Source: Deinococcus hopiensis KR-140 (GTDB lineage: Bacteria; Deinococcota; Deinococci; Deinococcales; Deinococcaceae). From it: DNA of 42,139 nucleotides. The DNA lies in NCBI GenBank assembly GCA_943327755.2, contig CALPYF020000037.1, forward strand, positions 1-42,139, in the 5' to 3' direction. Below the pieces are notes generated by a model. The model did no database searches and was not told the origin of the DNA. It saw nothing but the letters and a program-made list of their open reading frames with translations. Numbering within the stretch: position 1 is the stretch's first letter; each line of letters opens with the position of its first letter. The position numbers and the translations under genes are program-made. Below, in pieces: positions 11,153 through 17,875 of the stretch.

Positions 11153-12304
11153 TCAGGGGGCGAGCGGGTGCCGGTCTTCCTCGGCCAGCGGGAGCGGCAG
11201 GAAGCGCTCGGGAATCTCCCAGACGAGCACGCGGGGCGGGGCGGCCTGGAAGGCCGGGTCGCGCAGGGCGCTGCGCAGGCTGCCGCTGAAGTCCGCGCCC
11301 TCGCGGCTGACGTTCAGCACCGCGCTGCCCAGCGCCTGCTGGAGCGCGCCGTGAAAGTTGCCGCGCAGGCCATAACTGCTGCCCGCGAGCATCACCTGCG
11401 GCGCGGCCCCGAGCAGGCCGCCGCCCAGGTCACCTGCGGCGACGGTCGTTTCGGTCGCCTCGGTGTCGGCCGCGGGGCGCAGCGCGTCGGGCGTGAACTG
11501 CAGGCCCATGAGGTTGAGCAGGTCCCCCGGGCGGGCCTGGACGGGCTGCGCGGCCGTCGTGAAGGTCGCGGGCGGCAGGTCGGGCGCCAGGGCCCGGATG
11601 GCGCGCGCGGTGGCCTGCGCGGCCGTACGGGCGCCGTCCTGGTTCCAGTGGGTGTCGGTGCGGTAGTACTGCGCGCCGCGCGTGGCGGCCCGCGCCATGG
11701 GGGTCAGGAGGTCGGCGCTGCGCACGCCCCGCTCACGCAGCAGCGCCTGGAAGTCGGCGTAGGTGTTCGTCGTCCACGCCGGCAGGGCGCCGCCGGGCAG
11801 CTGCGCGGCCTGCACGCGGCTCTTGTTGGGACTGACGGCCACGAGCAGGGTCACGCCGCGCCGGGTGAGGCGGGCGTTCAGCTCGGCGATCAGGTCCGCC
11901 CGCTCGCGCAGGTGCGCGGCCTGCTGCGGGTGCGCGGCCAGTTCACTGCGCAGGAACAGCCACCCGCCGCGGCCCAGCGTGACCTCGTCACTGCCGCCGC
12001 GGGTGGTGAGGTAGCGCGCCGTGTTCACCACGCCGATCAGGGCGCTGCGCCCGGGCAGGTTGGCGTCGAGGTGCCGTTCGAGCGCCTTGAAGGTCTCGCC
12101 GCTGGCGAGCTCACGTGCGCTCACGGGCACCGGGTGGTGGGGATCCGGGGCGCGCAGGCTGAGCCCGGCGGCGATCAGGCCGCCCAGGGGCAGCAGCAGC
12201 AGGGTCAGCGCGGCCAGCCGGGCCGGGCCGGGCAGCGCCCGGGCCGCGGCGCGCAGGCCGGTCGCGGCGGGCGGGGTCGTCGGGTGCGGTGCGGACGTCG
12301 TCAT
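11153..12304 (-). CDS. algJ-like: AlgJ-like SGNH acetyltransferase
   Basis: A 383-residue protein with one N-terminal membrane helix (about 35-60) and an extracytoplasmic catalytic domain. Family motifs are clear: VAVSPNKS, the DTHW motif (Asp217, His219) and the nucleophile Ser310 in LAGSSYG. It resembles AlgJ/AlgX more than the 8830-10479 protein does. ATG at 12304 is preferred over GTG at 12310 because GAGGTGG then forms a strong ribosome-binding site ending close upstream. It follows the AlgI gene by 7 bases and is surely co-transcribed with it. It likely transfers acetyl groups received via AlgI to the polymer or to a partner protein. Confidence 0.85.
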   Translation of the reverse strand: MTTSAPHPTTPPAATGLRAAARALPGPARLAALTLLLLPLGGLIAAGLSLRAPDPHHPVPVSARELASGETFKALERHLDANLPGRSALIGVVNTARYLTTRGGSDEVTLGRGGWLFLRSELAAHPQQAAHLRERADLIAELNARLTRRGVTLLVAVSPNKSRVQAAQLPGGALPAWTTNTYADFQALLRERGVRSADLLTPMARAATRGAQYYRTDTHWNQDGARTAAQATARAIRALAPDLPPATFTTAAQPVQARPGDLLNLMGLQFTPDALRPAADTEATETTVAAGDLGGGLLGAAPQVMLAGSSYGLRGNFHGALQQALGSAVLNVSREGADFSGSLRSALRDPAFQAAPPRVLVWEIPERFLPLPLAEEDRHPLAP

Positions 12305-12311
12305 GGCCACC

Positions 12312-13715
12312 TCAGAACTGGAAGTACAGGAAGGGCGCGTACTGCTGCGCGGCGAGGGTCGCGACGGCGAACAGGAACAGCGGGACCAGGGCGTACGCGC
12401 CGGCCGTGGCCAGAGTGGGCCGCAGCAGGTGCGGGCGGGCCCGCAGGGCCGGCACCCCGTAGATCACGGCCACCCCGGCGAGCATCACGGCCAGCCGCTC
12501 GGGCGTGACGAGCAGGGCGACGTCCGGACTCAGGGTCGCGCCGTTCAGGCCGGTCAGGCCGCGGTACACCTCGCCCGCGTGCGAGACGCTCTCGCTGCGG
12601 AACAGCACGCGGCCCAGGATCACGATCAGCATGACTTTCGGCACGGCGTACCACGCCGGGGGGGGCGGGCGACCGAACTTCTTCTTCAGGACACGTTCGA
12701 GGACCAGGAAGCTGCCGTTCCACATGCCCCACAGCACGAACGTCCAGTTCGCGCCGTGCCACAGGCCGCCGACAGTCATGACCAGGAAGAGGTTCAGGTT
12801 GGTGCGGGTCAGGCCGTGGCGGTTGCCGCCCAGCGGGATGTACACGTACTCGCGCAGGAAGGTGCCCAGGCTGACGTGCCAGCGCTGCCAGAAGGCCGTG
12901 ATGGAGGTCGCCGTGTACGGATCGAGGAAGTTCTCCGGAAAGCGGAAGCCCAGCAGCAGCGCCAGGCCGATGGCCATGTGGCTGTACCCGGCGAAATCGA
13001 AGAAGAGCTGCAGGGTGTACGCGACCGACCCGAGCCACGCGTCGGCGGCGCTGGGGTGCGCGGCCGTGTACGCGGCGTTCACCAGCGGCGCGAGCGGATC
13101 GGCGAGCAGCACCTTCATGCTCAGGCCGATCATGATGCGCTGCGCGCCCTCGGCGAATTTCGCGGGCGTGTGGGTGCGTTCGCGGAACTGGTCGGCGAGC
13201 AGGTAGAAGCGCAGGATCGGTCCGGCCACGAGGTGCGGGAAGAGACTGACGAACGCGCCGAACTCGACGATGTTGCGCGGCGGCTTTGCCGAGCCGCGGT
13301 GCAGGTCCACGAGGTAACTGATCGCGTGGAAGATGTAGAACGACAGGCCCACGGGCAGCAGCACGTGCTGCCACAGGAAGGGGTCCAGGCCCAGTGCGTC
13401 CCGGACCGCGTTGGCGCTGCCCACGGCCATGTTCGCGTACTTGAAGTACCCCAGCAGCGCGAGGTTGCCCGTGACGCCCAGGGTCAGCCAGGTCCAGCGG
13501 GCGCGGCCCGCCGTGGCCAGCACGCGGCCGCCGATCAGGTATGTGAACACGATCACCGTGATCAGGAGGCCGAGGGCGGCGGGCGCAGCCCAGGCGTAGA
13601 ACAGCAGGCTGCCCAGCAGGATCGTGACCGAGCGGGCCCGGGCGGACGTCAGGGCGTAGGCGAGGAGGAACAGGGGCAGGAACAGCAACAGGAAGACGTA
13701 CGAGCTGAACACCAT
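12312..13715 (-). CDS. algI-like: MBOAT-family acetyl transporter/transferase, AlgI type
   Basis: A 467-residue polytopic membrane protein starting MVFSSYVFLLLFLPLFL, the typical AlgI/DltB opening. The MBOAT catalytic histidine is His320 in GGLWHGANW, and the family segment SFYIFHAISYLVDLHRG is present. These proteins move acetyl from a cytoplasmic donor across the membrane for O-acetylation of alginate, cellulose (WssH) or other polymers. It is the first gene of the minus-strand set AlgI, AlgJ-like, AlgF-like, AlgX-like. A run of eight G (12658-12665) encodes four prolines in a loop. The polymer is unknown; nothing here encodes alginate synthase. Confidence 0.9.
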   Translation of the reverse strand: MVFSSYVFLLLFLPLFLLAYALTSARARSVTILLGSLLFYAWAAPAALGLLITVIVFTYLIGGRVLATAGRARWTWLTLGVTGNLALLGYFKYANMAVGSANAVRDALGLDPFLWQHVLLPVGLSFYIFHAISYLVDLHRGSAKPPRNIVEFGAFVSLFPHLVAGPILRFYLLADQFRERTHTPAKFAEGAQRIMIGLSMKVLLADPLAPLVNAAYTAAHPSAADAWLGSVAYTLQLFFDFAGYSHMAIGLALLLGFRFPENFLDPYTATSITAFWQRWHVSLGTFLREYVYIPLGGNRHGLTRTNLNLFLVMTVGGLWHGANWTFVLWGMWNGSFLVLERVLKKKFGRPPPPAWYAVPKVMLIVILGRVLFRSESVSHAGEVYRGLTGLNGATLSPDVALLVTPERLAVMLAGVAVIYGVPALRARPHLLRPTLATAGAYALVPLFLFAVATLAAQQYAPFLYFQF

Positions 13716-13923
13716 GCGTCAATCACCACCTTGCACCGCGCCTGCGGTGACCGGGTGGAGCTTAGGCAATGGGCCGTAACGGCCGCCTGACCGGCCGGCC
13801 ATCAGCCCTTCATGAAGACCGGCCCGGCCACATGTGAGAGACGTGAAAGAGCGCGGGGCCCACGCCCCCGGTCCTGCACGCGGCGCCCGCATGCCTGCCT
13901 CCCGCATGCTTGAATACGGTGGC

Positions 13924-15237
13924 ATGACCCGCCTGAGCGTGCTGCTGACCGCGCTGCTGCTGAGCAGCTGCGCCCCAGACCCTGCCGCCGGGCAGACGCA
14001 GGCGGGCGCGCTCGGCACCGGCGCCGGGCTCCTGACCTGGGCGCCGGACCAGGGTGGGCCGCGCCCGATGACCCCCTCGGCCCGCGAGGCGATCACCGAC
14101 AGTCTGCTGCGCGGCGAGCGCGAGGTGGAATTCGCCGCGCGCACCGGCGAGCAGGCCGGACTGCGCGACCTGTTCGCCGAGGCCGCGCTGGACGACACCC
14201 AGGCGGTCGCGGCGAGCGGCGCGCCGCTCCTGACCTGGGCCCACCGGGTCACCCTGCACTTCTACGCGCCGGACGGCGCGACCGTCAGCCTCACCGACGC
14301 GTACACCTACCTCCTCCCGGACGGTGCCGGCGCCCTGCGCCTCGCCCGGCGCCAAGAGGACCGCGTCCTGCAACTCGACGACGGCGCCTGGCGCACCCAC
14401 CACTGGCGCGTCCTGCGGGACGAGCCCGTGCCCCCCCCCACGCCGCCCGGCCCGGCGCCCCGCGTCCGCGCCGCGGCCCTCGGCCACCCCGACCTGGACT
14501 GGCGGGCGCGCAGCGACGACCAGTGGACGCGGGACCTGCGCGCCGTGCGCGACCTGCACCTGACGGCCCTGACACTTTCCCTCGACCTCCGGCCCGGCGC
14601 ACCCGAGACCGCCCAGACCGCCGCGGCCCTGGCGCGCGCAGGGCGCGCCGCCCGCGCCCAGGGGCTCACCCTGCTGCTCGACGTGCACCTCGACGCGCTC
14701 ACCCCACGCGCCCTGCGCGCCCTGCAGGGCGCCCTCGGCGCCGGGGACCGGCCGCCCGCCTTCACCGGCGTGCTGCTGCGCCCCGACCGGCCGCCGCCGC
14801 GCGAGACCGTCACGCTCTGGCGTCAGGCCCTGCAGGCCCGCTTCGGGCCCGTCCCGCTGGGCGTCGCCCCGGGCAGCTCCGCGGCCGACTTCAGCGCCGA
14901 TCAGGTCCCCACGTTCCGGGCGCGCGCCTGGCCGCTCGGGCTGCTGCACGGCCCCCGCCTCACCTGGCAGGTGAGGGCCTTCCTGCGCGCCCACCCGCAG
15001 GGCAGCCTGACCGTCGGCACGCTGTACGGCCCGCGCGGCTGGCTGACGCCCGACGGTTCGTTCAGCCCGGCCGCGCGGGCCCTGACGCGCCCCGAGGAGC
15101 GCCCGGGCCCCCTGGCCTTCCTGTGGGGCTGGACGCTGGACCTGTGGCCGCTGCTCGCCGCCGTGCTGGCGGCCGTGGGCTTCAGGTCGGTGTTCAGGTC
15201 GAGATCGAAGCCCAGACCTGTGCCCCCCACCTCCTGA
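13924..15237 (+). CDS. glycosidase-like lipoprotein with C-terminal membrane helix
   Basis: ATG at 13924 gives 437 residues with a lipobox LSSC (Cys17), so the N-terminus should be lipid-anchored. An NTF2-like domain (about 50-165), a short proline linker (encoded by nine C at 14431-14439) and a TIM-barrel-like domain (about 185-385) follow. Barrel strands are readable as LTLLLDVHLDAL, GVLLRP, VPLGVAP and GTLYGPRGW. It is a paralogue of the protein at 7571-8806. Unlike that copy it ends in a hydrophobic helix (LWGWTLDLWPLLAAVLAAVGF is its core, about 400-420) and a basic tail, so it would be tethered at both ends. No catalytic pair is recognised. It is divergent from algI and may belong to the same polymer locus. 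Confidence 0.65.
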   Translation: MTRLSVLLTALLLSSCAPDPAAGQTQAGALGTGAGLLTWAPDQGGPRPMTPSAREAITDSLLRGEREVEFAARTGEQAGLRDLFAEAALDDTQAVAASGAPLLTWAHRVTLHFYAPDGATVSLTDAYTYLLPDGAGALRLARRQEDRVLQLDDGAWRTHHWRVLRDEPVPPPTPPGPAPRVRAAALGHPDLDWRARSDDQWTRDLRAVRDLHLTALTLSLDLRPGAPETAQTAAALARAGRAARAQGLTLLLDVHLDALTPRALRALQGALGAGDRPPAFTGVLLRPDRPPPRETVTLWRQALQARFGPVPLGVAPGSSAADFSADQVPTFRARAWPLGLLHGPRLTWQVRAFLRAHPQGSLTVGTLYGPRGWLTPDGSFSPAARALTRPEERPGPLAFLWGWTLDLWPLLAAVLAAVGFRSVFRSRSKPRPVPPTS

Positions 15238-15420
15238 CGACAGCGCGGAAGCCACGCTGACCCCACCGGTGAGATCTCGCCGCAGGACCCGTGCCCTACC
15301 TGTCCGGCCGGCGGCCCCCGGTCGTCAGGACCGATGAGGCCTGAGCAAGCTGACAGGCTGGACCCGCGACGTGGCTGAGCGAACGACACGGCGTCCTGTC
15401 GGGCGGGATCACCCAGCAAT

Positions 15421-15444
15421 AGGGGCCTCCCCTCGTCACTTTTT
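15421..15444 (+). terminator. possible rho-independent terminator
   Basis: A short hairpin AGGGG-CCT-CCCCT is followed after six bases by five T. It lies 183 bases after the glycosidase-like lipoprotein gene and would stop transcription before the partition genes. The stem is only five pairs, so the call is tentative. Confidence 0.4.
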
Positions 15445-15740
15445 CTCAGCTTCTCGGTCCGGATATGCGGCTCGTTCTTCTCTCATCTGACGGTCATTCC
15501 ACGCCCCTGATGGCCGTGGGCGCTGCGGGTCAGCTCAGGCTGTCGACACATGGCCGCCGGTTCGGCAGTGCGGGAGGGCAGTGCACGCGGGCAGCCCCGC
15601 CGCATCACCGCGCTCCGGGCCGCATGATCGCGCGACGTGAAGCCCCCGACTTCGGGGTGAATGACCGTTCAGCCTCGGGAGCCACGCCCTGTGCCTCCGG
15701 CAGTTCGGGTGCCCGGAACTGCACCCTCGGACGCGCCGTT

Positions 15741-15790
15741 CCGACCTGCAGACCGGACGGGCAGATGCCGTCACCCGCACCGCAGGTCGG
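15741..15790. repeat. nested inverted repeat upstream of parA
   Basis: Outer arms CCGACCTGC (15741-15749) and GCAGGTCGG (15782-15790) are perfect, and an inner pair GACGG (15756-15760) / CCGTC (15768-15772) lies within. It ends 92 bases before the parA start. It could be a protein-binding site or an RNA stem; nothing else ties it to a function. Confidence 0.4.
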
Positions 15791-15870
15791 CGGGACCCGG
15801 AAGCTCGGCCAGCGTCCCAGAAACCGCCCCCGGCTCATCGCGGCCGACACGCCCTGGGACGCGGGTGGGT

Positions 15871-15876
15871 TATCCT
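15871..15876 (+). promoter_or_regulatory. -10 element of leaderless parA transcript
   Basis: TATCCT ends exactly 6 bases before the GTG start, so the first base of the start codon would be about +1. This is the arrangement of leaderless genes common in Deinococcus. No good -35 hexamer is visible. Confidence 0.55.
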
Positions 15877-15882
15877 CGCCTC

Positions 15883-16647
15883 GTGATCACAGCAACGGTG
15901 TTCAACCACGCCGGGGGGGCAGGCAAGACCAGCATCACCCGTGACGTCGGCTTCGAGCTGGCCCGCACGGGCCTGCGCGTTCTCCTCATCGATCTTGATC
16001 CACAGGCCAACCTGACGTCCTGGCTGGGCGTTCAGGAAGCCCGCATGGACCAGACCATTCAGCGGATGTTCGACGATCAGGGCCTGCCCGAACCTCTGGA
16101 GGTCTTCGGCCTGCACCTGATTCCCAGCGCCGTGGACCTGGCCCTCGTCGAGGCGACCATGCTCAGTATTCCGGGCGCGCAGATGTACCTGCGCCAGGAA
16201 CTGCAGCGCCTGACCGACCGGTACGACGTGGTGCTGATCGACAGCCCGCCCAGCGTGGGGCAGCTGGCGATCCTCGGCGCGGCCGCTGCCGACCGGTTGA
16301 TCGTACCGATCCCCACCCGGCAGAAGGGCCTGAATGCCCTGCCGGGCCTGAACAAGGCGACCAGTCTGTACCGCCGGATGCGTCCGGACCTGCGCGTGGC
16401 CCTGTACATTCCGACGCTCTACGACGCGCGTCGCAGTCATGACCGGGAGGTGCTGAGCATCCTCCGCCAGGGCCTGAGTCCGCTGTGCGAACCGGTCCCG
16501 GAGCGCGCCGCCGTGTGGCTCGACAGCAACATGGCCGGCGAGCCGCTCGGCGTGTACCAGCCCGGCAGCCCCGTGCACCGGGACATGGTGCGGGTCACGC
16601 AGGACGTCGCCCAGGCGCTGGGCCTGAACCTGAAGGTGCAGGCATGA
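15883..16647 (+). CDS. parA: ParA-family partition ATPase
   Basis: A 254-residue ATPase that drives separation of replicon copies together with ParB. The deviant Walker A is GGAGKTS (residues 11-17, Lys15) directly after VFNHA, followed by LLIDLDPQANLTSWLG and VVLIDSPPSVG (Walker B). The protein is of the short type without an N-terminal DNA-binding domain. The GTG at 15883 is chosen because the homology begins there, because the 74 codons upstream are low-complexity frame extension, and because TATCCT sits at the leaderless -10 distance. It overlaps parB by 4 bases (ATGA). The sequence style resembles the ParA proteins of Deinococcus secondary replicons (recalled, not searched). Confidence 0.93.
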   Translation: MITATVFNHAGGAGKTSITRDVGFELARTGLRVLLIDLDPQANLTSWLGVQEARMDQTIQRMFDDQGLPEPLEVFGLHLIPSAVDLALVEATMLSIPGAQMYLRQELQRLTDRYDVVLIDSPPSVGQLAILGAAAADRLIVPIPTRQKGLNALPGLNKATSLYRRMRPDLRVALYIPTLYDARRSHDREVLSILRQGLSPLCEPVPERAAVWLDSNMAGEPLGVYQPGSPVHRDMVRVTQDVAQALGLNLKVQA

Positions 16648-17546
16648 GCCGCAGGCGCCCAGTGCCCGCCCAGAATCTCACCGCACTGCTGGGCGAGTCC
16701 TCATCCCTGGCCGAGGTCGCGCAGCAGACCATCACGGTGCGGGTCACGGAGCTGCAGCCGGCCGCCTTCCAGCCCCGGCGACACTTCGACGAGCACGCCC
16801 TGACTGAACTCTCGGACAGCATCCGCAAGCAGGGGATCCTTCAGCCGCTGCTCGTGCGGCCCACCCCGGGCGGATACGAGATCATCGCCGGGGAACGCCG
16901 CTGGCGCGCCGGGAAACAGGCGGGCCTGACGGAGGTTCCGGTGTATGTCCGCGACCTGACCGACGAGCAGGCCACGCGCGCCGCCCTTCTGGAAAACCTG
17001 CACCGCGAGGATCTGAATCAGTACGAGGAGGCGGCGGCGACGCTGCGGCTGGTCGCCCTGACCCTCGGCGTCGATGAGGACACCGCCCGGTCCCGCATGT
17101 ACGCCGCCGCGCGCGGCACCAATACCGACGACCGCGAGGTACTCGAGCAGCTCTTCACTGCGGCGAGCCTGGGCAGCTGGCAGTCCTTCACGACGAACAA
17201 ACTGCGCGTGCTGCGCTACCCCGAGGCGATCATTGCGGCCATGCAGGGCGGGCTGCACTACAGCGTCGCGGCAGTGATCGCCGCCGCACCCGACGCGCAC
17301 CAGGCCGAGCTGCTGGCCATGGCACTGGACGGCGCAGGGTACCGGGAGGTCAAGGCCCGGCGCGCCGCGCTGGAGGCCCGCCCGACCGCTCTGAAGATCA
17401 ACCCGGCCCGCGTGACCGAGGTCGGGCGGCGCATCGGCAGCGTGAAGTGGCTCGGCACGCTGGACGACAAGGCCCAGAAGGATCTGCAGAGCTGGCTGAA
17501 CCGCATGCCAGACAGCGTCCGCAAGGCCATGAACCTGGCGGACTGA
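16644..17546 (+). CDS. parB: ParB-family centromere-binding protein
   Basis: A 300-residue ParB. The N-terminal ParB/Srx (CTPase) domain has the family phrases LQPAAFQPRRHFDE, SIRKQGILQPLLVRP, YEIIAGERRWRAG and RAALLENLHREDLN (residues about 30-125). A helix-turn-helix region follows (about 130-230), though it is less typical than in chromosomal ParB. The last 70 residues, ending SWLNRMPDSVRKAMNLAD, should dimerise. It is translationally coupled to parA. A near-perfect 18-base palindrome overlaps its stop codon and may be its binding site. Confidence 0.93.
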   Translation: MSRRRPVPAQNLTALLGESSSLAEVAQQTITVRVTELQPAAFQPRRHFDEHALTELSDSIRKQGILQPLLVRPTPGGYEIIAGERRWRAGKQAGLTEVPVYVRDLTDEQATRAALLENLHREDLNQYEEAAATLRLVALTLGVDEDTARSRMYAAARGTNTDDREVLEQLFTAASLGSWQSFTTNKLRVLRYPEAIIAAMQGGLHYSVAAVIAAAPDAHQAELLAMALDGAGYREVKARRAALEARPTALKINPARVTEVGRRIGSVKWLGTLDDKAQKDLQSWLNRMPDSVRKAMNLAD

Positions 17547-17556
17547 CGTCAGTGCG
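17539..17556. promoter_or_regulatory. near-perfect 18-base palindrome at end of parB (candidate parS)
   Basis: CGGACTGACGTCAGTGCG: a perfect 12-base palindrome (17542-17553) extended on both sides with one mismatched pair. It spans the parB stop codon. A copy differing at one base is at 36229-36246. Function as a ParB site is inferred from position and symmetry only. Confidence 0.45.
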
Positions 17557-17875
17557 CACAGGGAAGACGCAGTGAAGAACGGCTGGTCCCGTTTCCACTG
17601 CGTCTTCCCTGTCCGGCGCTCTCCATGCACACATTGGGAAGGGGACGTTCTGCCACCGAGCCTGAGACCCGAAGAGCAGGAGAAGAACAGGCGTTCCGGA
17701 TTTAGGCAGTCCCCAGAGTCTGCCGGCGCCGGTTCCACCACTGCGGGGCAGCGCACCGGTGGATGGCCAGTCAGGTCGCCGACGGCTGCCGGATTCAGGC
17801 GTGCAGACCGGAAGAAGAGGTGAACGCCGGCGGATCGTCCGCGCGCGCCGGCGCGGTACCCTGGGCGGCAGCGAT
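17547..17875 (+). other. intergenic region between parB and histidine kinase
   Basis: No gene is supported in these 329 bases. The region begins with the large hairpin at 17558-17612. Near its end TACCCT (17857-17862) could be a -10 element giving a very short leader for the kinase gene. The middle, about 17613-17856, shows nothing I can name. Confidence 0.5.
17558..17612. terminator. long perfect hairpin after parB
   Basis: Two perfect 17-base arms (17558-17574 and 17596-17612, beginning ACAGGGAAGACG) enclose a 21-base loop in which AACGG and CCGTT can pair further. It starts 11 bases after the parB stop, so termination is the simplest role, but no T run follows. Confidence 0.55.

Larger units (their letters stand above)
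15238..15882 (+). other. non-coding region before parA
   Basis: I find no convincing gene in these 645 bases; open frames here lack family motifs. The region contains a hairpin followed by T residues at 15421-15444 and a nested inverted repeat at 15741-15790. A region of this size before a partition operon could carry replication or partition elements, but no iteron array or DnaA-box cluster is evident to me. Confidence 0.5.

Noticed and set aside
13915..13920. TACGGT as a leaderless -10 for the lipoprotein at 13924.
   Set aside because: It ends only 3 bases before the ATG, too close for the start codon to be +1, and no -35 is visible.
15661..15882. Longer ParA starting 74 codons earlier.
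   Set aside because: The extra residues are Pro/Arg-rich without ParA homology, and the GTG at 15883 has a well-placed leaderless -10.
15465..15944. A 159-codon open frame upstream of and overlapping parA.
   Set aside because: Low-complexity Arg/Ser/Gly/Pro composition, no motif, no ribosome-binding site, and it runs into the Walker A region of parA in another frame.
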